From: Pelagibacterales bacterium SAG-MED11
Lineage (GTDB): Bacteria; Pseudomonadota; Alphaproteobacteria; Pelagibacterales; Pelagibacteraceae
Length of the DNA stretch: 64,000 nt
Direction of reading: 5' to 3'
Assembly: GCA_014654265.1 (NCBI GenBank)
Contig: JACWDI010000001.1
Location: 329,437 to 393,436, forward strand
Part shown: positions 40,809 through 49,868 of the stretch, piece by piece
Numbering within the stretch: the stretch's first letter is position 1
Layout of the letters: each line of letters starts with the position of its first letter
Notes under the pieces: generated by a model
The model's database searches: none
Seen by the model: only the letters and a program-made list of their open reading frames with translations
Told to the model about the DNA's origin: nothing
Program-made: the position numbers and the translations under genes

Positions 40809-41879
40809 ATGACTTTTAGTTTTAAAAATAAATTAATTAATGGAGACAGCCTTGAGGAATTAAAAAAAATTCCAGATGAGTCTTTCGATTTAGTTTTTGC
40901 AGACCCTCCTTACAACTTACAGTTAAAAAGTGAATTAACAAGACCGGATAGATCTAAAGTAAATGCAGTAAATGATAAGTGGGATCAATTTGAAAGTTTT
41001 AAAAAATATGATGATTTTTCTTATGCTTGGCTAAGTGAATGTAAAAGAATTTTAAAAAGAGATGGAGCAATTTGGGTCATTGGGAGTTACCACAATATTT
41101 TTAGAGTTGGTACTGCAATTCAAAATTTGGGTTTTTGGATTTTAAATGATGTTATTTGGAATAAAAAAAATCCAATGCCAAACTTTAGAGGAACTCGTTT
41201 TACAAACGCTCATGAAACTTTAATTTGGGCCTCCAAATCAGAGAAATCAAAATACACTTTTAATTATCAATCTTTAAAGTGCTTAAATGATGATCTACAA
41301 ATGAGATCTAATTGGGATCTGCCTATTTGTAATGGAGCAGAAAGACTGAAGAAGAATGGAAAAAAAGTACATTCAACGCAAAAACCTGAGGCTTTGCTTC
41401 ATAGAATTTTATTAGCAACTTCAAATAAAAATGATTTAGTTTTAGACCCTTTTTTAGGATCAGGAACAACAGCAACCGTTGCGAAAAAATTAGGTAGAAA
41501 TTATTATGGTATAGAAAAAGAAAAAATTTATTTCAAAGCTGCTGAACAAAGATTAAAAAATACAGAACCTATTGAAGACAATTACCTAGATACCATTAAA
41601 AATAATAGATCTAAGCCAAGGATACCTTTTGGTTCATTGGTAGAATTAGGAATAATAAAGCCAGGAACAACTATATTTGATAATAAAAAGAAAATAAGTG
41701 CAAAAATCATGGCTGATGGAAGCATTAAACACGCTCAAACAGAAGGCTCAATTCATAAAGTAGCAGCAACAATTTTGGGTGCTGAAAGTTGTAATGGATG
41801 GACTTATTGGCACTATAATTTGGATGGCGCTGTAGTCCCAATCGATCATTTGAGACAAAAATTAATTTCAAAAAATTAA
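40809..41879 (+). CDS. ccrM: CcrM-type adenine-N6 DNA methyltransferase (GANTC)
   Basis: A 356-residue beta-class methyltransferase. Motif [11 protein letters not shown] near the N-terminus precedes motif [21 protein letters not shown], the order of CcrM/HinfI-type enzymes. A C-terminal domain of about 90 residues ([17 protein letters not shown], then [23 protein letters not shown]) is specific to CcrM and needed for DNA recognition. It methylates adenine in GANTC, a cell-cycle mark in alphaproteobacteria. No restriction gene is adjacent, fitting a solitary regulator. Ends overlap the convergent monooxygenase gene by 4 bases. Confidence 0.95.
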   Translation: MTFSFKNKLINGDSLEELKKIPDESFDLVFADPPYNLQLKSELTRPDRSKVNAVNDKWDQFESFKKYDDFSYAWLSECKRILKRDGAIWVIGSYHNIFRVGTAIQNLGFWILNDVIWNKKNPMPNFRGTRFTNAHETLIWASKSEKSKYTFNYQSLKCLNDDLQMRSNWDLPICNGAERLKKNGKKVHSTQKPEALLHRILLATSNKNDLVLDPFLGSGTTATVAKKLGRNYYGIEKEKIYFKAAEQRLKNTEPIEDNYLDTIKNNRSKPRIPFGSLVELGIIKPGTTIFDNKKKISAKIMADGSIKHAQTEGSIHKVAATILGAESCNGWTYWHYNLDGAVVPIDHLRQKLISKN

Positions 41880-43021
41880 TTTCTATATACTTTTCCCAAG
41901 TAAGACTCTAAAAACCTTTTGTTTTTAACTAATCTTTTCAGAAAGATGTTTCTAAAAAAAATAGTTAAAGGATTAGATAAATGAAAAGCAAACTGATTAA
42001 ATTTTGATCTGATATTAACCATTTTTATTTTGTTAACTCTATTCTTAAAAAAATTACTTTCTGTACTATTTTCAATTCTTTTAAATAAATCATAAGCACC
42101 TTCTATAGACTGTGATGCACCCTGAGCAAATGATGGTGGAAAAGCGAAAAAAGCATCACCAATTAAATGAATATTATCATTTTGTAATTTATAGAAATTT
42201 TCACTTACAAATACTGGAAATATTTTTAATTCTTTTAGATCATCTAAAAAACTTTTATTTCTTAAAGGAAATTTTTCTAATACTTTTTTGATAAATGAAC
42301 TATCACTGAATAATGAATAATTATTTTGTTCTTCTATTGAGAGTTGGTATTTCATTATGGCTATAAAATTTAATTCTCCATTTGGATTGACTGGATAAAT
42401 TACATGATGAAAGTCTGAACCTAAAAATAAAGCAATATTTTTAATATCAATATTTTTAGGGGATTTATTCAAGATGCCTCTAATTGCTAATGTATTATTA
42501 TATTTAGGTTTTGACTCATCTTTAGACATAAGACTTTTACTTTTTGAAAAAACTCCGTCAGAAATAATTAAATAATCACATTCTTTTACTTCAGAATTTT
42601 CAAAAGAAAGTTTAATTTTTTTGTCTTTTTGGTCTATTTTTGAAATGTTATAGCCAGTCTTTATCAAACCTTCCAAATCTGTTTTTAAAAAATTTATTAA
42701 AGATGATCTTTTTAAAGTGGTATACTTACAATCTTCTGAATTAAATTCTGTAATATCTAACTCACATATTTTATCTAAACTTTTATTTGAATAAAAATTG
42801 ATTTTTTCTGGAGTAAATTTTTCATTATTATGTAATTTTTCAAATCCAATTTCATTTAAAAGTTTGATACTGTTAACTGACAATTGTACACCATAACCCT
42901 CATCTAAATTAATTGAGGTATTTTTTTCATAGACTGTAATTTGATAATTAGGATTTTTTTTGAATAAATTAGTAATGAATAATCCTGAAATTCCAGCACC
43001 TATGATCGCTATCTTTTTCAT
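41876..43021 (-). CDS. FAD-dependent monooxygenase, UbiH/Coq6-like
   Basis: A 381-residue flavin monooxygenase. It has the N-terminal dinucleotide motif [11 protein letters not shown], a mid-protein [14 protein letters not shown] (DG motif) and the GD motif [27 protein letters not shown] that binds FAD ribityl. This arrangement fits aromatic hydroxylases, including ubiquinone-ring hydroxylases, but sequence is divergent and the substrate is not certain. Its start overlaps the mutY stop by one base, suggesting a mutY-monooxygenase transcription unit on the minus strand. Confidence 0.75.
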   Translation of the reverse strand: MKKIAIIGAGISGLFITNLFKKNPNYQITVYEKNTSINLDEGYGVQLSVNSIKLLNEIGFEKLHNNEKFTPEKINFYSNKSLDKICELDITEFNSEDCKYTTLKRSSLINFLKTDLEGLIKTGYNISKIDQKDKKIKLSFENSEVKECDYLIISDGVFSKSKSLMSKDESKPKYNNTLAIRGILNKSPKNIDIKNIALFLGSDFHHVIYPVNPNGELNFIAIMKYQLSIEEQNNYSLFSDSSFIKKVLEKFPLRNKSFLDDLKELKIFPVFVSENFYKLQNDNIHLIGDAFFAFPPSFAQGASQSIEGAYDLFKRIENSTESNFFKNRVNKIKMVNIRSKFNQFAFHLSNPLTIFFRNIFLKRLVKNKRFLESYLGKVYRN

Positions 43022-44001
43022 TAATTTTTCATTAAATATTTTACAATTTTTTTTGTGAATGATGGTAACATGTAATTGTCCAATTTTTTTTCATTTATCC
43101 AATAAGGTGATTGAAATTTTCTGGTATTTTTCAAATATTTAATTTTTATATTCATGTTCATATTTGACATTTTAAAGTTTAAATTTTCATCAAAATTTTT
43201 TGGTTTTGATAACTCTTCCATAGGAAAGATCGCCAAATTTTTTAAAAAATTAAACTTAGTATTTTTAACCAGTAAATATCTTTGATTTTTTTTATAAACT
43301 TTTAGAAGAAAGTACTTGTTTATATTTTTTTTATTTTTTTTGGTTAAATCAAAATCTTTTTTTATTAGTGACTTACACTTCTTTGAAATAGGGCATCGAT
43401 GACATAAAGGATGGGTTGGTTTACAAATTAATGCTCCTAATTCCATCAAAGCTTGAGCATAATCACTAGGTCTTGATGACGTTCCAAATATTGATTTTTT
43501 TTTTATAAGATTATCTTTTTGAATATCTCTTTCTTTTTTTAAATACAAATATCGCTTTAAAACTCTTTCTATATTTCCATCCAATGGAATGTAAGGTTTA
43601 TCAAATGCAATTGATAAAATTGCACTTGCAGTATAGTTTCCTATTCCAGGAAGTGATATCAAATCTTCAAAATTATCAGGCAAATTTCCGTTAAAGTTTT
43701 TAATAATTTTTTGTGCAGTTTTTTTTAGATTTCTAACTCTAGAATAGTATCCAAGTCCTTCCCATAATTTTATTAATTTTTTGTTCTGGACTTTTGAAAG
43801 AGCTTTTAAATTTGGGACATCTTTTATAAATCGATTAAAATAAGGAATAACTGTTGCAACCTGTGTTTGTTGTAACATAAATTCACTTACTAATGTGTAA
43901 TACTGTCTTTTTTGAAAAGAAACATTTTTTCGCCACGGTAATGATCTTTTATTTAAATCGTACCATTTAAGAATTTTTTTTGTTACTAATTGATCTTTCA
44001 T
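43021..44001 (-). CDS. mutY: A/G-specific adenine glycosylase MutY
   Basis: A 326-residue base-excision enzyme removing adenine opposite 8-oxoguanine. The helix-hairpin-helix is LPGIGNYTASAILSIAF, the catalytic Asp is in LDGNIERVLKRY, and the 4Fe-4S loop is intact (C-x6-C-x2-C-x5-C in CKPTHPLCHRCPISKKC). The C-terminal NUDIX-like domain is divergent. The ATG at 44001 is chosen; an upstream start at 44046 would overlap the divergent dciA gene. This start touches the dciA start back to back. Confidence 0.93.
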   Translation of the reverse strand: MKDQLVTKKILKWYDLNKRSLPWRKNVSFQKRQYYTLVSEFMLQQTQVATVIPYFNRFIKDVPNLKALSKVQNKKLIKLWEGLGYYSRVRNLKKTAQKIIKNFNGNLPDNFEDLISLPGIGNYTASAILSIAFDKPYIPLDGNIERVLKRYLYLKKERDIQKDNLIKKKSIFGTSSRPSDYAQALMELGALICKPTHPLCHRCPISKKCKSLIKKDFDLTKKNKKNINKYFLLKVYKKNQRYLLVKNTKFNFLKNLAIFPMEELSKPKNFDENLNFKMSNMNMNIKIKYLKNTRKFQSPYWINEKKLDNYMLPSFTKKIVKYLMKN

Positions 44002-44490
44002 ATGCAATTTAAAAAATATACTAAGCAGAGAAACGGAAGCATTCAAGGATTAAGATCCTTCAAAGACACTTTGCCAAAAAATATCAAAAAGTTTATAAGT
44101 AAAAGAGGTCAAATTTATTCTGAAACTTTAAATAATTGGAAGCATATCGTTGGAGAAAATTTATTCAAAGTCTGCTATCCAAAATCATATAAAAATTCTA
44201 ATAAGTTTGGTGTTAGCACTTTAACGATAATGGTAAGAAGAGGTAATGAGGTTGATTTAGAATATTCAAAAAAAGAGATCATTACTAGAATGAACACTTT
44301 TTTTGAGGACCAGGTGGTTGAGAAAATAAAATTAACTAGTTTTAATGATGAAAGAAAAATTGTAGTTGAAAAAAATGATTTAAATTTAAATGTGACAAAT
44401 AATAAATTTAAAGACAAAATTATTAATGTTAAAAATGAAAAAATTAAAAAATCTTTACTAGAGTTAACGAAAGTTTTTAAAGAAAAATGA
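44002..44490 (+). CDS. DciA-like (DUF721) protein
   Basis: A 162-residue protein with a DUF721/DciA domain at the N-terminus: LNNWKHIVGENLFKVCYP and a following STLTIMVRRGNEVDLEYSKKEIITRMNTFF match the KH-like fold of the family. DciA proteins load the replicative helicase DnaB in bacteria lacking DnaC. The order mutY-DUF721-dsbA-smc is common in alphaproteobacteria. Start at the ATG adjacent to the mutY ATG; the in-frame TTG at 43990 is less likely. It overlaps the DsbA-like gene by 4 bases. Confidence 0.8.
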   Translation: MQFKKYTKQRNGSIQGLRSFKDTLPKNIKKFISKRGQIYSETLNNWKHIVGENLFKVCYPKSYKNSNKFGVSTLTIMVRRGNEVDLEYSKKEIITRMNTFFEDQVVEKIKLTSFNDERKIVVEKNDLNLNVTNNKFKDKIINVKNEKIKKSLLELTKVFKEK

Positions 44491-45062
44491 AAAAAATTAT
44501 AATCATTCTTATTTTTTATTTTGTATCTACAATAAGTATTAGCGCAGAAACTAAACGGATAGTATCAGGAAATATAAATGCAAAAATTACTATAATTGCA
44601 TATGAGTCTTTAACTTGCAGTCATTGTGCTGATTTTCATAAGGATGTTTATCCTCAACTAAAAAAAGATTATATTGATACTGGATTAGCTAAAATAGAGT
44701 TTAGACATTTTCCTCTTGATATTGCTGCTTTTAATGCTTCAAAAATTTCTCAATGCAATCAAGGTCATAGTTTAAAAATTCTAGAAAGTTTATATTCTAA
44801 TCAACAAGTCTGGGTGAAAGGAAGTACAATAGAGGAAGTAAATGATAATCTTAAAAAATTTATTGAAAAAGAAGGTTTCAATATTGACTTTGAAAAATGC
44901 ATTAATAATAAAGAAATTGAAGATTTTGTTTTAAATGATCGAATCGAAGGAACAAAAAAATTTAAAGTAAATGCTACTCCTACGATAATTATCAACAACA
45001 AAAAGTTTGAAAAATCTCTAAATTATAAAAATTTAAAAAAATCTCTAGAAAAACTGATATAA
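44487..45062 (+). CDS. DsbA-family periplasmic thiol oxidoreductase
   Basis: A 191-residue exported thioredoxin-fold protein. The signal peptide covers about residues 1-20 (ending ISISA). The redox motif C-S-H-C is in YESLTCSHCADFHKDVYP, followed by FRHFPLDIAAFNASKISQC and a cis-Pro loop NATPTIIINNKKF. It probably introduces or shuffles disulfides in exported proteins. No DsbB partner is nearby. It sits between dciA and smc. Confidence 0.88.
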   Translation: MKKIIIILIFYFVSTISISAETKRIVSGNINAKITIIAYESLTCSHCADFHKDVYPQLKKDYIDTGLAKIEFRHFPLDIAAFNASKISQCNQGHSLKILESLYSNQQVWVKGSTIEEVNDNLKKFIEKEGFNIDFEKCINNKEIEDFVLNDRIEGTKKFKVNATPTIIINNKKFEKSLNYKNLKKSLEKLI

Positions 45063-45070
45063 GTTAATCC

Positions 45071-47467
45071 ATGGAGTTTAAAAAAATCCAACTAAATGGG
45101 TTTAAATCTTTTGCGGATAAAACCAACTTTTTAATTGAAGACGGTTTAACAGGAATTGTTGGTCCTAATGGTTGTGGTAAATCTAATATTGTAGAGTCTC
45201 TAAGATGGGTTATGGGAGAAACGTCTGCCAAAAGCATGAGGGGTTCAGGTATGGAAGATGTGATATTTTCTGGTACCTCAAACAAAACATCAAAAAATAT
45301 TGCTGAGGTTTCAGTCACCGTGGCAAATGAAAATAATGAGGGTCCTGTTCAGTTTAGAGACTTAGATGAAATAAGTATTAGAAGAAAAATTGAAAAAGAT
45401 AAAGGGTCTAAATTCTATATAAATAATAAAGAGGTAAGAGCAAGAGATGCACAGATGTTTTTTGCTGATTTATCAACCGGCGCACACTCACCCTCTATGA
45501 TCAGCCAAGGACGTATAGGTGCTTTAGTAACTGCAAAACCAACAGATAGAAGAGCTATTTTAGAAGAGGCTGCAGGAATATCTGGTTTACATGTTAGAAG
45601 ACATGAGGCTGAACTAAGATTAGGCGCTGCTGAAAATAATTTAAAAAGAGCTGACGAGCTTAGAAGACAACAAGAAAAACAACTAGCTAATCTTCAAAAA
45701 CAAGCTGAAGAGGCTACTAAATATAAAAATATGTCTGATGAGATTAAAAAGATAGAGGCAGGTTTATATTACTTAAAATTATTAGAAATTGATAAAGAAA
45801 TTAAAATTGAAAATGAAATTAATACTGAAGCAGAAGGAGAAGTGAGTGGCTTTAATGAAAAAATTTCAGAAATTGAAAACTTTATAAAAACTGAAACTGA
45901 AAAAGTAAACCCTTTAAGAGAAAAAAATATAGAAAATCTTTCAAAAATACAAAGGCTTAATTTGGAATTGCAAGGACTTGATGAAGAAAATACAAGAATT
46001 CAAGATGAAATAGAAAATATAAAAAAGTCTCTTAGAACATTTGATGAAGACATCAATAGAGAAAAAGGAATTGTCATTGATGCAAATTCGAATGAAAAAA
46101 GACTTAAAGAGGAAAAAAGTGAACTTATTGAAATTGACTCTAAATATTATGATACTGAAAAAAAATCTAATGAGGATTTAGATAATTCAAAAAATAAATT
46201 AAGAAAAGAAATTGATAAAGTTAAGGAATTAATTAATTTGCAAAAAAATAGTGAAGCAATAGTTGTTTTAGAAAACTGTCAATTAATTATTGAGGAATAT
46301 GCGGATAGCTATAGTAAAAACCAAAATATAAAAAAAGATTCTGTAAAAAGAAACGAGAGAATAAGCATTATAGATAAGGAAATTGAGAGTTGGAAAAATT
46401 TATTATCAAATTCTGAAAAAATGGTTTCTGAGCTTACGGATAGAAAAAATAAATTGAATTTGCAATTGGAAAAATTAGATAATCAACCAAAATTACAAGC
46501 TGAAAAGAAAGGTCAAATTTCGGAAGGTCTAAGGATTTCTGAAAAAGAAAAGGAAGATAATGAGTCTATAATTCATTCTACAGATGAAAAAATAGATACT
46601 CTACGAGCACAACTAAATGAGGTTCAAGAACAATCGATTCAAATTAGAGAAAGAAAAGCAAGTTCTGGAGCAACGATTGAAGGTCTTAAAAAAAGAAAAA
46701 GTGATTTGATTGATAGAATAACTTCTGAACTAAATTTAACTGAGGAAAATATTCTAGAGAATTCAAGTCTGTATGGAGCCGAAGATCTTCCTGATGCTGT
46801 TAATCAAGAGGATTTACTTGATAAAAAAAGACAGGAAAGAGAGAAATTAGGATCAGTTAATTTAAAAGCTGATGAAGAAACTAACAAATATGAGGCAGAA
46901 ATTAAAAAGATGGAACAAGATCGTGCCGATTTGGTGAGTGCAATTGTTAAACTGAAAGATAGTATTAATGAATTAAACCAAAAAGGTAGAGAGCGATTAA
47001 TTGAAGCTTTTGAAAAAGTAAATAGAAAATTTAATGAAGTTTATACAAAACTCTTTAATGGTGGAAATGCTAAGTTAGAATTAGTTGATTCCGAAGACCC
47101 ACTTGAAGCTGGTTTAGAAATGTTAGTAAGTCCTCCTGGAAAAAGACTTCAATCGATAACTTTGTTGTCTGGTGGTGAGCAAGCTTTAACAGCACTATCA
47201 CTAATCTTTGCTGTTTTTTTAACAAATCCTTCACCAATTTGTGTGCTAGATGAAGTAGATGCTCCACTAGATGATGCCAATGTTACAAGGTTTTGTAGCT
47301 TGCTCGAAGAACTTATAAAAATTACAAATACAAAATTTATTATTGTAACTCACCATGCTTTAACCATGTCTAAAATGAACAGACTGTATGGTGTTACAAT
47401 GCCCGAAAAAGGTATTAGCCAATTAGTTGCTGTTGATTTACAAAAAGCAGAGAGTATGGTTGCTTAA
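45071..47467 (+). CDS. smc: Short SMC chromosome segregation ATPase lacking a recognisable hinge
   Basis: A 798-residue SMC protein against about 1150-1200 in most bacteria. The N-terminal ATPase head is intact (FADKTNFLIEDGLTGIVGPNGCGKSNIVES), as is the C-terminal head with the ABC signature LLSGGEQALTAL (Ser700) and Walker B CVLDEVDAPLDDANV. Coiled coil runs from about 165 to 640. I find no globular Gly-rich hinge (usually containing GYExALxxALG) in the middle; the sequence is helical and charged throughout. The last 150 residues of coil (EREKLGSVNLKADEE) match normal SMC. It follows the DsbA-like gene by 8 bases. The frame is intact, so the shortening is not a frameshift. Confidence 0.93.
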   Translation: MEFKKIQLNGFKSFADKTNFLIEDGLTGIVGPNGCGKSNIVESLRWVMGETSAKSMRGSGMEDVIFSGTSNKTSKNIAEVSVTVANENNEGPVQFRDLDEISIRRKIEKDKGSKFYINNKEVRARDAQMFFADLSTGAHSPSMISQGRIGALVTAKPTDRRAILEEAAGISGLHVRRHEAELRLGAAENNLKRADELRRQQEKQLANLQKQAEEATKYKNMSDEIKKIEAGLYYLKLLEIDKEIKIENEINTEAEGEVSGFNEKISEIENFIKTETEKVNPLREKNIENLSKIQRLNLELQGLDEENTRIQDEIENIKKSLRTFDEDINREKGIVIDANSNEKRLKEEKSELIEIDSKYYDTEKKSNEDLDNSKNKLRKEIDKVKELINLQKNSEAIVVLENCQLIIEEYADSYSKNQNIKKDSVKRNERISIIDKEIESWKNLLSNSEKMVSELTDRKNKLNLQLEKLDNQPKLQAEKKGQISEGLRISEKEKEDNESIIHSTDEKIDTLRAQLNEVQEQSIQIRERKASSGATIEGLKKRKSDLIDRITSELNLTEENILENSSLYGAEDLPDAVNQEDLLDKKRQEREKLGSVNLKADEETNKYEAEIKKMEQDRADLVSAIVKLKDSINELNQKGRERLIEAFEKVNRKFNEVYTKLFNGGNAKLELVDSEDPLEAGLEMLVSPPGKRLQSITLLSGGEQALTALSLIFAVFLTNPSPICVLDEVDAPLDDANVTRFCSLLEELIKITNTKFIIVTHHALTMSKMNRLYGVTMPEKGISQLVAVDLQKAESMVA

Positions 47468-47480
47468 ATAAATAAACAAA

Positions 47481-47756
47481 ATGTCTAAAGATCCGTTTAA
47501 AACTCGCTTAGAGATTGCAAAGAAGAAGGTTTCTAAGAGAAATTTAGAGGACAAGAAACATAATCCGTCCTCAATTGGCACTGCTTTTAAGCTAAGTACT
47601 GAATTAGTGTCAGCAGTTGCAGTAGGGACAATTATTGGGTTTATTTTAGACAAGACCTTTGGTACTAAACCCTGGTTAATTTTAATATTTTTTTTTGTAG
47701 GTGTGATTGCTGGAATAACAAATGTAATTAAATCTGCTAAAAATATGCAAAAATAG
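47481..47756 (+). CDS. atpI: AtpI/AtpZ-family Fo-associated membrane protein
   Basis: A 91-residue protein with a charged N-terminus and two hydrophobic helices (LVSAVAVGTIIGFILD and PWLILIFFFVGVIAGI), the pattern of alphaproteobacterial AtpI, including the GFILDKTFGTKPW loop. It precedes the Fo genes and is thought to help assemble the c-ring or transport Mg2+. It follows smc by 13 bases. Confidence 0.85.
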   Translation: MSKDPFKTRLEIAKKKVSKRNLEDKKHNPSSIGTAFKLSTELVSAVAVGTIIGFILDKTFGTKPWLILIFFFVGVIAGITNVIKSAKNMQK

Positions 47757-47766
47757 ATACAAACTT

Positions 47767-48500
47767 ATGGCAGCAAATCCGATGACACAATTCGAAGTTT
47801 ATAGAATTGGTCCAGAAATTAAAATAGGTACATTTGACATTTCTTTTACAAATGCAAGTTTATTTATGGTTATTAGCTCTTTAGCAATTTTGATTATTTT
47901 CAATTTGGGTTCAAAAAAAATTCGATATTGCCAAATAAAATTCAGCTGTTGGCTGAACTTAGCTACTCTTTTGTTTCTAAAATGATCAGTGACACCGCGG
48001 GTTCAAAAGCAAAACCATATTTTTCATTTATTTTTTCATTATTTATGTTTGTACTTTTCTGCAATATGTTTGGCATGATTCCATACACTTTCACTGTTAC
48101 AAGCCATATAATAGTGACTTTTGTGCTAGCATCATTTATTTTTATTGGGGTAACAGTAATTGGATTTATAAAGCATGGCTTTGGTTACCTAAAATTGTTT
48201 GTTCCAAGTGGAGTACCAGTTATACTACTCCCTTTAATAGTGGTTATAGAAATTATATCATATTTAAGTAGACCAATTAGTTTATCTGTAAGACTGTTTG
48301 CAAATATGATGGCTGGACATACTATGATGAAAGTTTTCGGAGGCTTTGTAATAAGTCTCGGAATTGTCGGTGGATGGCTTCCACTGAGTTTTTCGGTTGC
48401 TTTAACAGGTTTGGAGATCTTAGTTGCTTTTCTTCAAGCATATGTTTTTGCAATCTTAACCTGCATCTATTTGAATGATGCATTAAACTTACACCATTAA
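47767..48500 (+). CDS. atpB: ATP synthase Fo subunit a, split by a frameshift in an A-run
   Basis: Two frames together encode subunit a. Frame one starts at 47767 ([20 protein letters not shown]) and leaves homology after GSKK; frame two carries [14 protein letters not shown] onward to 48500, including [14 protein letters not shown] with the essential Arg and the final helices. The break is the run of eight A at 47913-47920; nine A would give one 244-residue protein of normal length. The zero frame places A_AAA_AAA there, a classical -1 slippery heptamer. Subunit a is essential for proton flow, so a sequencing indel or recoding is more likely than real loss. It lies between atpI and atpE. Confidence 0.85.
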
Positions 48501-48507
48501 ACAACAT

Positions 48508-48513
48508 AGGAGG
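48508..48513 (+). promoter_or_regulatory. Strong Shine-Dalgarno before atpE
   Basis: A full AGGAGG sits 5 bases before the atpE ATG. Most genes in this window have no such match, so this fits the need for many c subunits per ATP synthase. Confidence 0.75.
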
Positions 48514-48518
48514 ATATA

Positions 48519-48746
48519 ATGGAATTAGAAGCAGCAAAAATGATCGGAGCAGGTTTAGCAGCAATAGCTTTAGCCGGTGCCGGAGTGGGAATTGGAATAA
48601 TTTTTGGAAATTATTTGTCTGGAGCGATGAGAAATCCATCTGCAGCACAAAAACAATTTCCTAATTTGCTTTTAGGTTTTGCTTTAGCAGAAGCAACAGG
48701 ATTATTTGGATTGGTAGTAGCGTTAATCATTCTATTTGCATTTTAA
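48519..48746 (+). CDS. atpE: ATP synthase Fo subunit c
   Basis: A 75-residue two-helix proteolipid forming the c-ring. The first helix is Gly/Ala-rich (AAIALAGAGVGIGIIFG), the loop is MRNPSAAQKQ with a polar Arg-Asn-Pro, and the second helix carries the proton-binding Glu in GFALAEATGLFG. Proton specificity is suggested because the extra polar ligands of sodium c subunits are not evident. Preceded by a strong ribosome-binding site. Confidence 0.97.
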   Translation: MELEAAKMIGAGLAAIALAGAGVGIGIIFGNYLSGAMRNPSAAQKQFPNLLLGFALAEATGLFGLVVALIILFAF

Positions 48747-48751
48747 ATTTA

Positions 48752-49342
48752 ATGATTAAAAAAATTTTTTTTCAGTCGATTTTTTTTAATTTCTTTTTTT
48801 TAAAAGAAGTTTTTGCTGCTGAAAGTGGAGGTATGCCTCAATTAAACCCTGAATTTTGGATTTCACAAATATTCTGGCTTACACTAACTTTTGGAATTCT
48901 TTATATAGTTTTATCAAAACTTATATTGCCTAAAATAAGTGCTAATTTAGAGTTAAGAAAATCTCAAATACAAGATAATATTGAGGCCGCAGAAAAACAA
49001 AGAAAAGATAGCGAGTCTAAACTTAAAGAATACGATGATATTATTTTTAAAAGTAAGTTAGAGGCAAAAAATATTTTTAAAGACTCAAGAGAAAAAGTAA
49101 TTAAGGATATAAATAATAAAAAAGAAACCTTGGAAAGTCAAATTAACGAAGAAATTAAAAAAGCAGAGAAAGAAATCGAAGTGGTTAAGAAAAGCGCCCC
49201 AGAAAAAATTAACAAAATTGCAATTGAAGCGTCTTCAGAATTAGTGAAAAAACTGATCGGAGCTGAGATAAACAATAGTAGTATTTCAGCAATAGTAGAT
49301 GATTTATCAAAAAAAAATGGAGATAAGTATTATGGTAATTGA
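48752..49342 (+). CDS. ATP synthase Fo subunit b' (AtpX/AtpG)
   Basis: A 196-residue peripheral-stalk subunit. A hydrophobic N-terminal stretch (possible signal-like) is followed by a membrane helix (FWISQIFWLTLTFGILYIVL), then a long coiled coil rich in Glu and Lys. The PQLNPEFWISQIFWL motif is the b' form typical of alphaproteobacteria, which use b/b' heterodimers. It overlaps atpF by 11 bases. Confidence 0.92.
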   Translation: MIKKIFFQSIFFNFFFLKEVFAAESGGMPQLNPEFWISQIFWLTLTFGILYIVLSKLILPKISANLELRKSQIQDNIEAAEKQRKDSESKLKEYDDIIFKSKLEAKNIFKDSREKVIKDINNKKETLESQINEEIKKAEKEIEVVKKSAPEKINKIAIEASSELVKKLIGAEINNSSISAIVDDLSKKNGDKYYGN

Positions 49343-49829
49343 TTCTACTTTTTGGGTAGCAGTTTCTTTCGTTATTTTTTTTGGAGCACTTGTATATTTA
49401 AAGGTCCCCCAAAAAGTAAACGAAATTCTGAATAAACTAATATCTGATATAAAAAATGAAATAAATGAAAGTGAAAAATTAAGAACTGAAGCTAAAACAT
49501 TATTAGATAAAGCTCAAAAAAAATTAGATACTGCTCAAACTGTGAGTGATGAAATTTTAGAACAAGCTAAAAGAGACAGCGATAAAATGGTAATTGAGCT
49601 TAATGATAAGTTCCATAAAACTTCTGAAATCAAAAAAAATCTTGCTGAAAATAAAATAAGTCAAATGAAAGAAGCAGCTATTAAAGAAATTAAGGATACT
49701 TCAATTAAAATTGCTGTGGATTCTGTTAAAAAAATTATCACTACTTCTGTTGATAAGTCTAAACTTGATGCGCTATTCCAAAAAAATTTAGATGAAACTA
49801 AAGAAGAGTTAAAAAAAATTAATTCATAA
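49332..49829 (+). CDS. atpF: ATP synthase Fo subunit b
   Basis: A 165-residue subunit b: one N-terminal membrane helix (FWVAVSFVIFFGALVYL) and a long charged coiled coil. The ATG at 49332, preceded by GGAG 9 bases upstream, gives the standard MVIDSTFWVAVSFVIFF start; an in-frame start at 49299 would add unlikely residues from within the b' gene. Last gene of the atpI-B-E-b'-F run; F1 genes are not in the window, as usual for alphaproteobacteria. Confidence 0.93.
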   Translation: MVIDSTFWVAVSFVIFFGALVYLKVPQKVNEILNKLISDIKNEINESEKLRTEAKTLLDKAQKKLDTAQTVSDEILEQAKRDSDKMVIELNDKFHKTSEIKKNLAENKISQMKEAAIKEIKDTSIKIAVDSVKKIITTSVDKSKLDALFQKNLDETKEELKKINS

Positions 49830-49868
49830 TAACCTTACAATTCTTTAAAAAAACTATAAATTATAACA

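Noticed and set aside
47941..47957. Hairpin TTCAGC-TGTTG-GCTGAA as a frameshift stimulator for atpB
   Set aside because: It lies 21 bases after the slippery run, beyond the usual 5-9 bases, and encodes conserved residues QLLAEL, so it may be coincidental. Kept only as a side note.
48322..48648. 108-codon minus-strand frame opposite the atpB-atpE junction
   Set aside because: It covers two well-conserved membrane protein genes and its leucine-rich translation is the complement of their hydrophobic codons.
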